DNA of 64,000 nucleotides. It comes from G964291335 sp964291335. Lineage in GTDB: Bacteria > Chloroflexota > Dehalococcoidia > Lucifugimonadales > UBA3495. The stretch covers positions 62,001 through 126,000 of the forward strand of contig OZ219749.1 of NCBI GenBank assembly GCA_964291335.2. Direction: 5' to 3'. The notes below the pieces were generated by a model that searched no databases, had not been told where the DNA came from, and saw only the letters and a program-made list of their open reading frames with translations. Below are positions 1 through 8,711 of the stretch, one piece after another. The translations under genes were made by a program, and so were the position numbers. The stretch's first letter is position 1. Each line of letters begins with the position of its first letter.

Positions 1-1211
1 TCCCATTTGGGTCGTTGCAGGCCAGCGGCGGCTAGTGCCGTGCGATACGCCAGCACGGATCGATAATATCGGGTTTGAGCGCCGATGTCGCCAGCGGCGC
101 TGGCTTCAACCGATAAATCAGCATCGCGGAATGCAGTCGTGTAGCGGGCGCTTTCATTGGCCATGATGCCCCGGATTATTTCGCGTCCTGCGAGCATCTG
201 CTCAAGTGCGGCCTCTACAGCTGATGTATCTTGCGGGTTTTGCCATTGTCTCGGAATAGGCTCTCCAAAGAAGTTGAGCTTCATTACTTTGCGGTCCGGA
301 TCCCATGGAACAGGGATGAGACCGTAGGTTGCGACCTCTGGCTCTCTGGGCAACCCAATGGTTTCGTGGACTCGATGCAGGCCTTTCCCGTCCTGGTAAT
401 TGTCCTGGGCGTATTCGCCGCTCAGGTCGAAGATGATCTGACCGATGCGATGGTCCGGATTGACCGCCCGAAGTCGGTAGATGTTTTCGGCTACTATTTT
501 CAGGCCATTGGATTTGCCGGAGCGCGACATACCGAAGTATGCCGTGCGCCTTTTCATAATGTCTGTGGGGTTGATTCTGAACTCGGCTCTTGCTGCATTG
601 TCGGAATCTGCGGCTGCGAATCGAGTATGGCCTATTTTGGCTAATTTCCGGTCAATCAAGATGTCGTTGGAGCGGTGCTGGTGATTTACTATCAGGTAAA
701 GCGACTCGGCGTCAGGTTTCCACACCATCAGCTCGTTGACGGCGTAGTAATTGGCTATATCTTCAGCATAGCGGTACGTACCATTGTCTCTGGGGATGAA
801 AGTGCCCAAGACCGAACATTCCACTCCGTGCAGGGACATTTTATCCCTTACCCAAGGGGGGAGCCGGTCAGCCCAAGGCCCTTGATTTCCTGAACCCTCA
901 ATGCTCTCCTGCCTGGTCTGGTCGTTGGCAGCGGCAGCTGGGAGGCGGGCCTCGTTCTGGATTCTAAGCAGGATGAACGATTCATCTCCGTCTGGCTTGG
1001 CAGCCATCAGAAAAGCGTTCTTGGGCAAGCCTCCCGCTTGCTCACGGTCATGATCATAGACCGCGACTACAGCGCTGTTGTACGAGATGCTGTACACACT
1101 GCCAACGAAATTAGCTCGCTTGCGGAACTGGGTTAGTGCTGGGCGCCCAGCACTTCGTTTCACAATTTCCAACAGCGGTGTGCTCTCGTTTCCGGAACTT
1201 TCCTGAACCAT
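1..1211 (-). CDS. HerA/DUF87-type ATPase, C-terminus cut by window edge
   Basis: Reading down from an ATG at 1211, about 403 codons stay open to the window edge. The N-terminal ~110 residues look like the HerA barrel (HAS-barrel). A Walker A motif GMSRSGKS lies near residues 227-234, followed about 35 residues later by IIFDLSGEYA, the strand and acidic pair typical of HerA/DUF87 ATPases. An AGGAG Shine-Dalgarno sits 10 bases before the ATG. HerA-like ATPases are hexameric DNA translocases used in end resection, conjugation and several defence systems. The sensor and arginine-finger region lies outside the window, so the subfamily is unknown. It is the most downstream gene seen of the minus-strand element cluster. 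Confidence 0.8.
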   Translation of the reverse strand, partial: MVQESSGNESTPLLEIVKRSAGRPALTQFRKRANFVGSVYSISYNSAVVAVYDHDREQAGGLPKNAFLMAAKPDGDESFILLRIQNEARLPAAAANDQTRQESIEGSGNQGPWADRLPPWVRDKMSLHGVECSVLGTFIPRDNGTYRYAEDIANYYAVNELMVWKPDAESLYLIVNHQHRSNDILIDRKLAKIGHTRFAAADSDNAARAEFRINPTDIMKRRTAYFGMSRSGKSNGLKIVAENIYRLRAVNPDHRIGQIIFDLSGEYAQDNYQDGKGLHRVHETIGLPREPEVATYGLIPVPWDPDRKVMKLNFFGEPIPRQWQNPQDTSAVEAALEQMLAGREIIRGIMANESARYTTAFRDADLSVEASAAGDIGAQTRYYRSVLAYRTALAAAGLQRPKW

Positions 1212-1696
1212 TACGGTTTCACTCCTGCAATAAGATTGCTGTGATTATGGCAAAGAGGAAGGAATAACATCTCCTTACCTCCAGTTAGACAGTGCCGCGT
1301 TCCCATAGTCGCCGCCTATGCACGATGACGACGTTCACCCAGCGCGCCGTCGAAATCCCGACGCTATCGCTACCCCCGTCGCACTAGCGTCGTTTCTCAT
1401 ATAACATTCCTTCCGCGCCCGCTCACACGGACGCTTCATGTAACGATGAAAATTACGCCGCAATAATACCCGAAGAGGCGGGATGTTTCCATGCCCCTTG
1501 GTAGGCGTCTTCAGTGCTGCGCTTTACGGAAAACCGTCAGATCATACAATGCGAGTCGGCTCTTCTACCGTGGGCCCTGCACTTTCGGTAGATGGGTTCA
1601 GCCGGTAGTGTTCTTGCAGCAGTTCGAACCGTGGTAAAACACGCCGAAATAAGTTGCCGGCTCTGAGCATACCCGGTTGTGGGGGCCGTCGATGAG
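1212..1696. other. Intergenic, no gene recognised
   Basis: About 485 bases between the HerA-like gene and the upstream minus-strand gene. No open frame with coding character, tRNA or clear promoter was seen on either strand. A stretch near 1320-1400 is rich in CGACG-like words but forms no regular repeat. Confidence 0.5.
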
Positions 1697-2140
1697 TTAT
1701 GCCATGCAGCGGGGGTCTATGCCGGGTTTGGTCGGTTGGTCCGGTTCCGGTTCCGCGATTGTCGTTCCGGCGCTGGTTGCAGTCGGAGCCAATGGCCTTT
1801 CCACGTAATGAGCTTTCCGGTCGTTTCGGTTGTCGTGGTTGACCCGGAGCAGCGTCGGTTTCACCAATCCGTGGCGGTCCCTGGTGGTAAGAGTATTGAT
1901 TTCCGCTAGCGCTTTTTCTAGCGCTTTCCGCAGCAGTTGGTCCAGCTGCTGGTGGTCGAAGGCCTGTTCAGTGTGCTTGATGATGGTCCGACGTTCCCTT
2001 TGGGTCAGGCGGTTCCAGTGGTCCCGGTCGTAGAACTTTTCGATGCTGGCAGTAATCCACCAGCCGATGGGAGCGCGCCAGCCGAAAGGTTCGGCGCAGA
2101 GAGAGCAGCGGGTCTTGTGCGGTCGATCCAGTCGGTTCAC
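1697..2140 (-). CDS. Hypothetical protein (147 aa), possibly the second half of the preceding gene
   Basis: The product is unrecognised. The N-terminus has a CSLC pair followed by a Trp-rich patch (GWRAPIGWW), then a charged helical region and a disordered tail. The first codon is GTG, only three bases after the TAG stop of the 2144-2467 gene and in the same frame, with no clear Shine-Dalgarno. Either it is translated by coupling or the two frames form one protein read through TAG. The stop is TAA. Function unknown; the charged composition matches its neighbours in the element. Confidence 0.55.
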   Translation of the reverse strand: MNRLDRPHKTRCSLCAEPFGWRAPIGWWITASIEKFYDRDHWNRLTQRERRTIIKHTEQAFDHQQLDQLLRKALEKALAEINTLTTRDRHGLVKPTLLRVNHDNRNDRKAHYVERPLAPTATSAGTTIAEPEPDQPTKPGIDPRCMA

Positions 2141-2143
2141 CGG

Positions 2144-2467
2144 CTAGTTTTCTACCAGGAAATTCTCGATGGTTTCGGTTAATGTTTCCCGGGTCGGGTC
2201 TTTGAGCCGGCAGATGCAGGGAGCCAGTTTCCGCCCCAGTTCCGTCATTTCCGCTTCGTCGATTTCCTCCCAGGGTACGAAGTCTTCCGGGCATTTCCCC
2301 AGCTGGGCCGGGAGGTTCTTTTCGTAATATTCCCTGAGGGCGTCCGCATCGGCCCACAGTCCCGCTTCGGCGTACCAGATGGGGGCGCCATTATCCAGCA
2401 GGTCTGTCAGGGACGTCTCTTCGTCATCGTCGGGAACCGGTATTACCATGTATTGGACATCGTTCAT
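2144..2467 (-). CDS. Acidic hypothetical protein (107 aa)
   Basis: Unrecognised small acidic protein beginning MNDVQYMVIPVPDDDEE, with a Glu/Asp-rich central helix and a CIC motif. The ATG at 2467 follows an AGAGAGAGAAAA purine tract, a good ribosome site. It ends with TAG; the frame then continues uninterrupted for another 148 codons (1697-2140). It starts 12 bases after the end of the repaired upstream frame (2480), consistent with one operon. No function can be assigned. Confidence 0.65.
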   Translation of the reverse strand: MNDVQYMVIPVPDDDEETSLTDLLDNGAPIWYAEAGLWADADALREYYEKNLPAQLGKCPEDFVPWEEIDEAEMTELGRKLAPCICRLKDPTRETLTETIENFLVEN

Positions 2468-2479
2468 TTTTCTCTCTCT

Positions 2480-2948
2480 TCAGAACTGTCCGGCTTCTTT
2501 GAAACTGATTGCGGCGAGTCGGCGGTTCAGTTCTATCAGGCTGCCGGCGTGTTCCGGTGATTCGGTCGAAGATTTTCATGGCCTGGGCAATCAGGAATTC
2601 GGCCCGCTCCAGATCCAGGCGGTATAGATCTACCAGGGGAGTTTCTTCTACCGGGTGTTCAGGCTGCGGGTAATCGGTCGGTCCGATGAAGTCAAATATG
2701 GGGTAATCCAGGTCGGCGCGTTCTCCGGCGACCTCTTTTATCTGCCGGTTCAACGATTCGACCGCGTTGGTCCAGTTGTTGAATTCCGGAGTGTGCCGGA
2801 AGTCGGGGCGCTCCGGCTGGTCGGGATTTCCGGGATGCTCTCCGGAGGCCCCGAATTCCAGATCCTGGGAGACTCCTCGGGTCAGCATCTCGGCATAAGC
2901 CAGGAATCCCCAGGCGATTCCAATCTTGATGGTCAGGTCAGTGGGCAT
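2480..2948 (-). pseudogene. Hypothetical helical protein with a one-base frameshift near 2556
   Basis: From the ATG at 2948 the frame codes for a protein of about 130 residues (MPTDLTIKIGIAWGF...) with YPIFDFIGPTDYP and EFLIAQAMKIFDRI stretches. Around 2552-2559 the frame should shift. The annotated frame turns into a basic, non-protein-like tail, whereas the shifted frame gives a clean amphipathic helix (ELNRRLAAISFKEAGQF) and stops at TGA 2480, just before the next ribosome site. One extra base explains it. The start overlaps the end of the GHKL ATPase gene (2963) by spacing of 14 bases. Function unknown. The frameshift may be real or a sequence error. Confidence 0.5.
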
Positions 2949-2962
2949 CGTTGCCGGGTTGG

Positions 2963-4672
2963 TCAATTCGTTTCGTTCCTTTCCAGGTTCAGGATTTCCA
3001 CCGTGCTGTGGGTTACTTTCAGGGTTGCAGTCATGTCCGGGGGCACTTCCCATCGGAGATGGTCCTGGGCGGCGGTGATGATCCCATGCCGGATGGCATC
3101 TTCCTCCGATTGCAGTGTCTGCCGGGCAATCTTGCCGTACCGGTTTTCCTGTTCTTTCTGCTGAGTCTCGTAGTGATCCCCTTCTTCATCGTAGCAGTAG
3201 CAGGATGCCATCAATATGTCGGCGAGTTCGTTGACCGACATGCTGCTTTCTTCGGTTACCAATGGGGTCGCTTCATCGTAGTATTGCAGCTCGTCTTCCA
3301 GCAGGGCGTAGTCGGCGGGCAGCTTTTCTACCCATTTGCCTCTGGTCGGACTGGTCATTTGGAGCAGCAGTTCGATTTTCTCCGGCCGCTGCCGGGCGAA
3401 GACTTCGATCCATTCCCGGTATTTGGCGGCGCTGGTGTTAAATTCTTTCCTGACTTCGCTCAGGTTGTAAACCTTTCCCTTCAGGGTTACTTCGATTTCC
3501 ACTTCTTCAATCACCGGCAGGGCATCGTACCAGGGATAGCCTTTCAGCCGGTAGTTCGCTTGCATCAGGTTCCGGTTCATGCCGTTCCGGTTGGCGGCCC
3601 TCCCCAGAGCCTGCTGGTCCGGGGCGCATCCGTCTTGTATTCCGACCAGCAGGGTGTTCTCATTCACCGCCTCTTTTCTGCTGTCATGGAATCCGTAGTA
3701 ACCGGTGGTTCCTCCATCGGCGGTTTCCGGTTCCCAGCGTAGCAGCGCCGATACCGGGTCAGGCAGATCGATGCCCAGCTGTTTGGCGTCCTGCTGAACC
3801 TCGTACGGGACTTCCACCGGATCCGGTTCACGGAGCATCGCCCGGTAAACGACGGCCCGGGCGGCCCGTTTCAGTTCATCGGTAAAGGGAGTTGCCACCA
3901 GACTCTTGCGGCTGGGCAGGGTCAGTTCCAGATGGGGGCAGTTCACCACGTCAATGGCGGCGCTCCATTCTTCCTGGAGCGTTTTGACGGAGGCGAAGCA
4001 GGTATTTTTGAGGACAATGCCGTGGAAGTTGCTGGTGCGCCAATCCCGCGCGGGGGAGCGGTAAACGCCGATTCTGGTTCCCTGGTATTCCTCCACGTAG
4101 AGGGCTTTGTCCAGGAAGTCCAGCCTGGGAAGTTCCGCTCCGTTGCAGAATACCGGCAGGGGGAAGTATTGGGCGCATTCGGCGATGATTCCCTCCGGTC
4201 CGTATTCGGTCGCCCACTTGAAGGTGATGCTGGTTCCGGCCGGCATTGGGTCTTTGGATTGCAGGGTCAGGACCGGGGCCGATTTTTCCCCGGTGAAGTG
4301 TTCCGGAGTGAGTTCCAGGCTCCAGGGTATGTTGTCCCCGGTGCGGGATTGGACTCGCACCCAGGGGCGTCGGGCCAGGGAATAAAAGCCCATGCCGGCC
4401 GGATGTTCGTTGTTCACCGCCGGGCTGTTCCAGGTGGACTGGCCGAAGGCCAGCAGTACCCTGGGGTCCTGGATGCCTTTGCCGTTGTCGGCAATGGTGA
4501 TGCTGTCTTCGTTGATCGTTACGTCGACCCGGGTGGCGCCGGAACGCCGGGCGTTCTGGAACAGTTCGTTGGCGATGTCTTCCAGTGTCGCAGCAAAGAA
4601 GGATGGGACGCGGCTGAGCGCGTCCTGATGGATGGTAGCTTGGATGGATTGGGGGAGATTCGTTTTGTTCAT
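2963..4672 (-). CDS. GHKL (Hsp90/MutL-like) ATPase, 569 aa
   Basis: The N-terminal domain carries the three signature motifs of the GHKL/Bergerat ATP-binding fold: N-box ELFQNA (Glu36 to Asn40), DNGKG (residues 62-66) and AGMGFYSL (about 92-99). The rest, roughly 400 residues, has no motif I recognise. This arrangement resembles stand-alone GHKL proteins of phages, plasmids and defence loci, where an ATP-dependent conformational switch drives an attached domain. The start ATG at 4672 has a weak upstream purine stretch. TGA stop. The neighbouring genes are unrecognised, so substrate and role cannot be read from context. Confidence 0.8.
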   Translation of the reverse strand: MNKTNLPQSIQATIHQDALSRVPSFFAATLEDIANELFQNARRSGATRVDVTINEDSITIADNGKGIQDPRVLLAFGQSTWNSPAVNNEHPAGMGFYSLARRPWVRVQSRTGDNIPWSLELTPEHFTGEKSAPVLTLQSKDPMPAGTSITFKWATEYGPEGIIAECAQYFPLPVFCNGAELPRLDFLDKALYVEEYQGTRIGVYRSPARDWRTSNFHGIVLKNTCFASVKTLQEEWSAAIDVVNCPHLELTLPSRKSLVATPFTDELKRAARAVVYRAMLREPDPVEVPYEVQQDAKQLGIDLPDPVSALLRWEPETADGGTTGYYGFHDSRKEAVNENTLLVGIQDGCAPDQQALGRAANRNGMNRNLMQANYRLKGYPWYDALPVIEEVEIEVTLKGKVYNLSEVRKEFNTSAAKYREWIEVFARQRPEKIELLLQMTSPTRGKWVEKLPADYALLEDELQYYDEATPLVTEESSMSVNELADILMASCYCYDEEGDHYETQQKEQENRYGKIARQTLQSEEDAIRHGIITAAQDHLRWEVPPDMTATLKVTHSTVEILNLERNETN

Positions 4673-4813
4673 TCGGTGCAGCTCGTCTTGGTCAGGATGG
4701 GGATAGATGGATTTTAGGGGTTGGTCCGGTCAGGGGAAAGGGGCAGGTGTCAGTGATATTGGCGCGTGTCGGATGGTTTCGTATGCCTGCCGTTTTGCAG
4801 CAGCGGCAAGGTC

Positions 4814-5026
4814 TCAGAGGTTCTTTAACGTGGATATGATCATGCTGATCACCAGTGTGCCATAAATGATGTGCCACTTCGTGTCTTCGGGTATTTTCAG
4901 TTCCGGTTTAATCCAGCCAGATATGGATAATGCTATGTAGCCTGCCGCGGGCAGGATCAGGATAACGCTGACTCCCCAGAGCCACATTTTCCAAGCAGGC
5001 ATTTTCCTTTGACCTGCAATTGGCAT
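4814..5026 (-). CDS. Small membrane protein (70 aa, two TM segments)
   Basis: Two hydrophobic helices (about residues 14-32 and 51-66) separated by a charged loop (KPELKIPEDTKWH). The N-terminus is basic (GQRKMPAWK), so the N-terminus is probably cytoplasmic. ATG at 5026 and TGA at 4814. It lies 141 bases upstream of the GHKL ATPase on the same strand and may belong to the same transcript. No family recognised. Confidence 0.55.
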   Translation of the reverse strand: MPIAGQRKMPAWKMWLWGVSVILILPAAGYIALSISGWIKPELKIPEDTKWHIIYGTLVISMIISTLKNL

Positions 5027-5086
5027 TGGTTTCTCCGAGTTCTTTGTTGGTTGGGGTGAGTCTCAAAATGTACTTTCCGTTTGACA

Positions 5087-5356
5087 GTCCCCTGACCGGT
5101 GCGGGGGTACTCACCGCGCCATAAACAGGCGCGGCGCTGGCCGGTTTCCCCGTGCCGGCAGGGATGGAACCGTTTCGCCCGCAACAATGGTTCCGGAAAA
5201 ACAGGTCGTTCCCCGCGAGTGCGGAGGAAGCCGCCAATCCCTGGCGTGCTTGCTGACCTGACTGTGGATGCGCCTCTGCTGGCGTGGGATAACCGGGGCT
5301 TTTCCTGATCAGGGAAGTATCTCGGTGAATGAGTCTATTGTCTGCAGGTGAATCCG
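5087..5356 (-). repeat. Degenerate series of ~29-bp units at ~61-bp spacing, CRISPR I-E-like relic
   Basis: Five imperfect units end (plus strand) in a -CCG box at 5115, 5172, 5233, 5295 and 5356: steps of 57, 61, 62 and 61. On the minus strand units start CGG and several contain a short palindrome, for example CCGCACTCGCGG and CCCTGCCGGCACGGGG. The unit at 5144-5172 resembles the subtype I-E consensus with CGGTT at one end and CGGGGAAAC at the other. The 29 + 32 spacing is that of I-E arrays, but no two units are identical and no cas gene is present. This is a relic at best, or chance in GC-rich sequence. Confidence 0.3.
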
Positions 5357-5545
5357 ACAAGGGTCTTCGTTCCAGTGGGTAAATCCGCAGTCGGCTCAGT
5401 AAGTGCTGGCAGGGTGCAGGACATACCCGGGTATTGGCCGGCGGTTTTCCGTCCTGGTTTCGGTGCTGGTCCGGGGTTTGTTCCGGGTTGAAACGGGCAT
5501 GGGAAAGTTCTTCTCCTGATGATGCTTGATTTGGGGCAAATGCGC

Positions 5546-5579
5546 GGCCCGGCGGGAGGGTTTTCATCGCCGCCGGGCC
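5546..5579 (-). terminator. GC-rich inverted repeat downstream of the FnIII/Calx-beta gene
   Basis: Arms GGCCCGGCGG (5546-5555) and CCGCCGGGCC (5570-5579) form a 10-bp stem about 60 bases past the TGA of the 5639-6622 gene. No T-run follows, so it may be a terminator-like or RNA-stabilising hairpin. Confidence 0.35.
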
Positions 5580-5638
5580 CGTTGCGATCAAAGCAGCCCG
5601 TTCCCGGATTGCCTGGAACGGTTTAATCGGCTGAAAGG

Positions 5639-6622
5639 TCAGTCGTCGTTGGCGATGACTACCTCGATGAAAATCCGGCTCAGGCTGCCGGAAAACTTGA
5701 CGTTCCGATCGTCAGTCGTCAGCCGGTTGACGCTGAATCGCACCGTTTCGTCGTTTTCTTCCCGGGTGTCGCCGATGATCCGGAGGTTCACCGTTTTGTT
5801 CAGGGCGGCGCCGGAGGCGCCGGCTTCCCAGGTGATTACCTGGTCCATGAAGTAAAAGTCCCGGTCTGCGCCGGCCTTTTTCTTCCCGCGAACTGTCTTG
5901 TCGTTGGGTTTCTGGAACTTGACCTGTACGCTGACATCATGGGATGGAGTTCCGGTAAGCCGGAGGGTAAGGGGTACCGTTTTGGTTCCCGAGTCTCCTT
6001 CGGTGATGGTCAGCTTTGGCGTCTGCCCCTGGCCCTTTCCGTAGGTCGTGCCGTCCTTGACCACTTCTATTTCCCGCCCGGGGGTTGGGGTGGCCTTATT
6101 TTCCGTTGGCATTTCCCGCATGTCCTCGTTCCCCGGCCTGGGGGTTGGGTCCACGGCGGGGCCGGTTTTGGCAGCCGGCAGCGTGACTGCCCAGATTGTG
6201 GACGCCAGTCCGGTAGGGTAAACACAGGGGCTGCCTTTCTCCCGTTGGGGTTCTGCGCTGACAATGAGCAGGTATGGCGTTTCCGGTTGCAGGTTGATGA
6301 AAGTTTTGGTCAGGGGGCCGCTGGTTGGAACGATCGGGTTTGCTACTTCCAGGAACCTGCCGTTTTCCCGATCGTACCCGCTGAGCCGGAATTGCTTGGT
6401 TGCGCAGCCGTTATCCGGGCCGGCGTTCCATGCGATGGTTACTGAAGTGCTGGTTACGGCGGTTGTCCTGAGGTTGGTCGGGTTGGGAGGCCATTTGGTC
6501 TGGGCCTGGGCGGTGGCGGTAGTTGCGGCGATGGCGGCGATCGCTAACAGAGCCATTATTGGAATAACGGCCCATCGGATAATGCCTCCCTGGGTAATTG
6601 GCTGCCTGGGTATCCGGATCAT
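5639..6622 (-). CDS. Secreted protein with fibronectin type III and Calx-beta-like domains
   Basis: The start at 6622 is chosen because AGGAG lies 9 bases upstream and the product then begins with a signal peptide: basic MIRIPRQP, a hydrophobic core of about 20 residues rich in Ala/Ile, and an AQAQT cleavage region. Next comes an FnIII-like domain (NPTNLRTTAVTSTSVTIAW ... LQPETPYLLIVSA), a Pro/Thr linker, and a C-terminal Calx-beta-like domain (EGDSG ... VPLTLRLTG ... DTREENDETVRFSV). It is exported and probably binds a surface or partner outside the cell. It is odd cargo for a mobile element but is joined by two other exported proteins there. Confidence 0.75.
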   Translation of the reverse strand: MIRIPRQPITQGGIIRWAVIPIMALLAIAAIAATTATAQAQTKWPPNPTNLRTTAVTSTSVTIAWNAGPDNGCATKQFRLSGYDRENGRFLEVANPIVPTSGPLTKTFINLQPETPYLLIVSAEPQREKGSPCVYPTGLASTIWAVTLPAAKTGPAVDPTPRPGNEDMREMPTENKATPTPGREIEVVKDGTTYGKGQGQTPKLTITEGDSGTKTVPLTLRLTGTPSHDVSVQVKFQKPNDKTVRGKKKAGADRDFYFMDQVITWEAGASGAALNKTVNLRIIGDTREENDETVRFSVNRLTTDDRNVKFSGSLSRIFIEVVIANDD

Positions 6623-6719
6623 ATTTTCCCGCTCCTTTTCTGGAATGATTTTCGGTAGCAGATCAATTTTAATCTTCCGGATCGGGCGCGTCAATTGGTC
6701 AGCGTCGTGCGCTGTTCTG

Positions 6720-7826
6720 CTAGGCGGCGTTTTGCCGGAGGGTGATCGAGGCTTCCTGGTAGGCCCTGTTGTTCAGGGCTTTCATCCGGTCTTTCTCATT
6801 GACCAGGTTCAGTTCGGCTTTCAGGTGGTTGGCGGGATCCCTTTGCGTTAAGTTCATCTTCCGGATAAACCGGCTCATGGTTTCGGGGTTCGGCGCAGTG
6901 TCGGCGCTGATGCTCCAGATATGGGCCATAAAGGCGATGAACCTTGGATTGAAGGCGTGGTGCCTGGTTTTGGCGTCAGCGATGATCGTGGGGTCTTCAT
7001 CGGTTCCGATGTTGAACTCTTCGCGGGTCTGCTTGAGCCATTCGATGAAATCGGTCAGATTTTCCACGCATTCCTGCTGACCCTGGGGGGTGGCAATATA
7101 TTCCCGTCTGGCTTTGGTGATGGACTTGTTCAGGCCTACTTCGATGGCTTTTACGACGGTCTTCAGTGAGTTTATTGAGAAGATATATGCGCCGGTGGGC
7201 GTACTGCGAGTTTTGTCAGTAAGGGCGTCAAGCCAGTGGTTGTTTCCGAGCGTTTCGCGGATGGCGTTTACCACCGGATCCCGGCTGTCCAGGTAGTTCA
7301 GTTCCGCGGTGGATATTTTCCTGGTTTTGTTCAGGTCGACAAACATCTGCCGGGCATCGGCGGCTCCGGAATTGGAGATATATTCCAGGGCAACGGATGA
7401 TTCCAACAGTCTGTCGAGCTTTGCCCGGTCATCCTAGTTCTCGGATGATTCCAGTCGATTCCGGGTCAGGTGCAACACCTGCACGCGGTGCTGCCCGTCG
7501 AGAATCTGGGACTGGTCGGGCAGCTGCATTTTCCCTTCGTTGATCTCCGGCGCCACTTCGCTGGTGAATACGAATGGGGCAATGACCCAGTTGCTGCTTT
7601 CCTGGTAGTACCGGGCCAGCGCTTCACAGTGGCTGCGGTCCAGCGGGCGCTGGAGGTCGGTCTCCTGTCCGTAAAATTCTTCCGGGGTCAATTCGGTTGC
7701 GTCGAGCAGTTCGCGGACGGTGGTAGTGGCGCTGGCAACCCACCGATTATTCTGTCTCCGGGTATTGTTGTTCTGCCCGAACAGGGACATCTGGGCGGTG
7801 GGAGGCTTTCTTCTGGTGGCTGGCAT
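6720..7826 (-). CDS. DGQHR-domain (DndB-like) protein with an internal in-frame TAG
   Basis: Two frames, 7434-7826 and 6720-7406, lie in register and are joined by nine codons after a TAG at 7434-7436. The first half ends just after ILDGQHRVQVLHL, the signature of DGQHR proteins. The second half carries ARQMFVDLNKTRK and LDSRDPVV, the conserved middle of the same family. Together they give about 368 residues, the usual size for the family. DGQHR/DndB proteins are linked to DNA phosphorothioation control and to many mobile or defence loci. Whether TAG is a nonsense mutation, an error, or read through cannot be settled here. The final stop is also TAG (6720), with a TGA seven codons later. Confidence 0.7.
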
Positions 7827-7960
7827 CAGGTTGGTTTTCTCCTTTTTCGTTCTTTTGTTTTTATTTTACCGCCGGATTATTTGGAGGGATTTATGGGCAA
7901 TGCCGTTTTTGCGGGAGGAGATCGAAATCCCAGCTTGACCTGGTTCTGCATCGGCTGAAT

Positions 7961-8250
7961 TTTCTGTGAGGGGGGGTACCATGGGGATGTGAAAATCATA
8001 TCTGATAGGCGGCTCAACATGACTGAAAATCGGCCTTTTCTGCCAGGGGGGGTACCACGGGGGTGTGAAAATCGTATTCAATCAGTGGCTGAAAATGACT
8101 GGAGTTGCACAATTTGTAAAAGTTGGATTCCCGTAGCAGAGCGCTATGGCGATGGGCGGCTTAAAATGACTTTTGCTCCTTTTTGGGGGGGCTTCTAGGG
8201 GGTACTTGTATAGGAAAATAAACCTGAATCAATCGGAATTGGCGGCTCAT
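7961..8250. repeat. Degenerate ~73-bp tandem repeat, about four units
   Basis: A 37-38 bp block containing TTTTCTG, a G-run, GGTACCA and GTGAAAATC occurs at 7961-7998 and 8037-8073, separated by 38 bases. A second block, GGCGGCT.AA.ATGACT, recurs near 8010, 8083, 8155 and 8239 (GGCGGCTCA). Together they define a unit of about 73 bases that decays towards the right. GGTACC is palindromic. It could be a set of iterons or an origin/partition site of the element, or an old repeat array. Confidence 0.5.
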
Positions 8251-8578
8251 TTTTCCACAGGCATTGTGGAGTGGATTAGGGGCTTTTTGGCAGTCGCCGC
8301 TGGACTGGGTTATGGGGTGCGCCGGTGGGCGATGTTCCGGGAGTAAGGGCAGTGGTCAGTATGGCGTTTTCCTCACTTGCCCGTGGGATGGTGGTTGGTC
8401 GCCTGACGGAGAAGTGATTTCCCAGCCCGGGAGTATCAGCAGAATACCTTATTCGTAATTTAACCTGCTCCTTTTTTCGTCTGGTGCAGCCGTTTTGCCG
8501 GTCCTGGCGTCGACGGGTGGTGTTTTCCGGTGGGGGGAATCTCATTCGGGGGGTGTGCCTGTCCGGGCAAAGGTTTTG

Positions 8579-8608
8579 GTTTCCCCGCAGGAGCGGGGTT
8601 TGTCTCGG
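8579..8608 (-). repeat. CRISPR-repeat-like hairpin unit
   Basis: Plus strand GTTTCCCCGCAGGAGCGGGG followed by TTTGTCTCGG: a perfect 6-bp stem CCCCGC/GCGGGG with a four-base loop. It resembles the unit at 5144-5172. A weaker copy starts 57 bases to the left (8522-8549). No regular array is formed. Confidence 0.25.
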
Positions 8609-8711
8609 TTGCCGATGTCGGCGTCGGCGCTGGGCCTTTCTTTTGCCTGGGGTGGCAGTCCACAGCAGTGCGACAACAGTGGGGATTGCCGATGTTCTAA
8701 TGTGGGCACAG

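Larger units (their letters stand above)
5027..5638. other. Intergenic, 612 bp, degenerate hairpin repeats only
   Basis: No credible gene on either strand. The one long open frame on the minus strand (ending 4908) has low-complexity, non-protein-like composition and runs through the repeat region. It contains the CRISPR-repeat-like series at 5087-5386 and a GC-rich inverted repeat at 5546-5579. Confidence 0.5.
7827..8711. other. Intergenic, ~885 bp with repeats, no gene recognised
   Basis: Between the DGQHR gene and the MobC-like gene there is no convincing coding frame. The stretch holds the tandem repeat at 7961-8250 and a CRISPR-repeat-like hairpin at 8579-8608. Open frames crossing it on the minus strand are Pro/Arg-rich translations of repeats. 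Confidence 0.5.

Noticed and set aside
1600..1650. Possible tRNA T-loop (GTTCGAAC)
   Set aside because: Flanking bases do not pair into a T-stem or acceptor arm.
5087..5356. A working CRISPR array
   Set aside because: No two repeats are identical, spacing drifts, there is no leader and no cas gene; kept only as a possible relic.
4908..5591. 227-codon open frame on the minus strand
   Set aside because: It crosses the hairpin repeats and overlaps the small membrane gene in another frame; the translation is low-complexity and has no ribosome site.
7866..8081. Short minus-strand frame with PPW repeats
   Set aside because: It is a translation of the 73-bp DNA repeat, without coding character.
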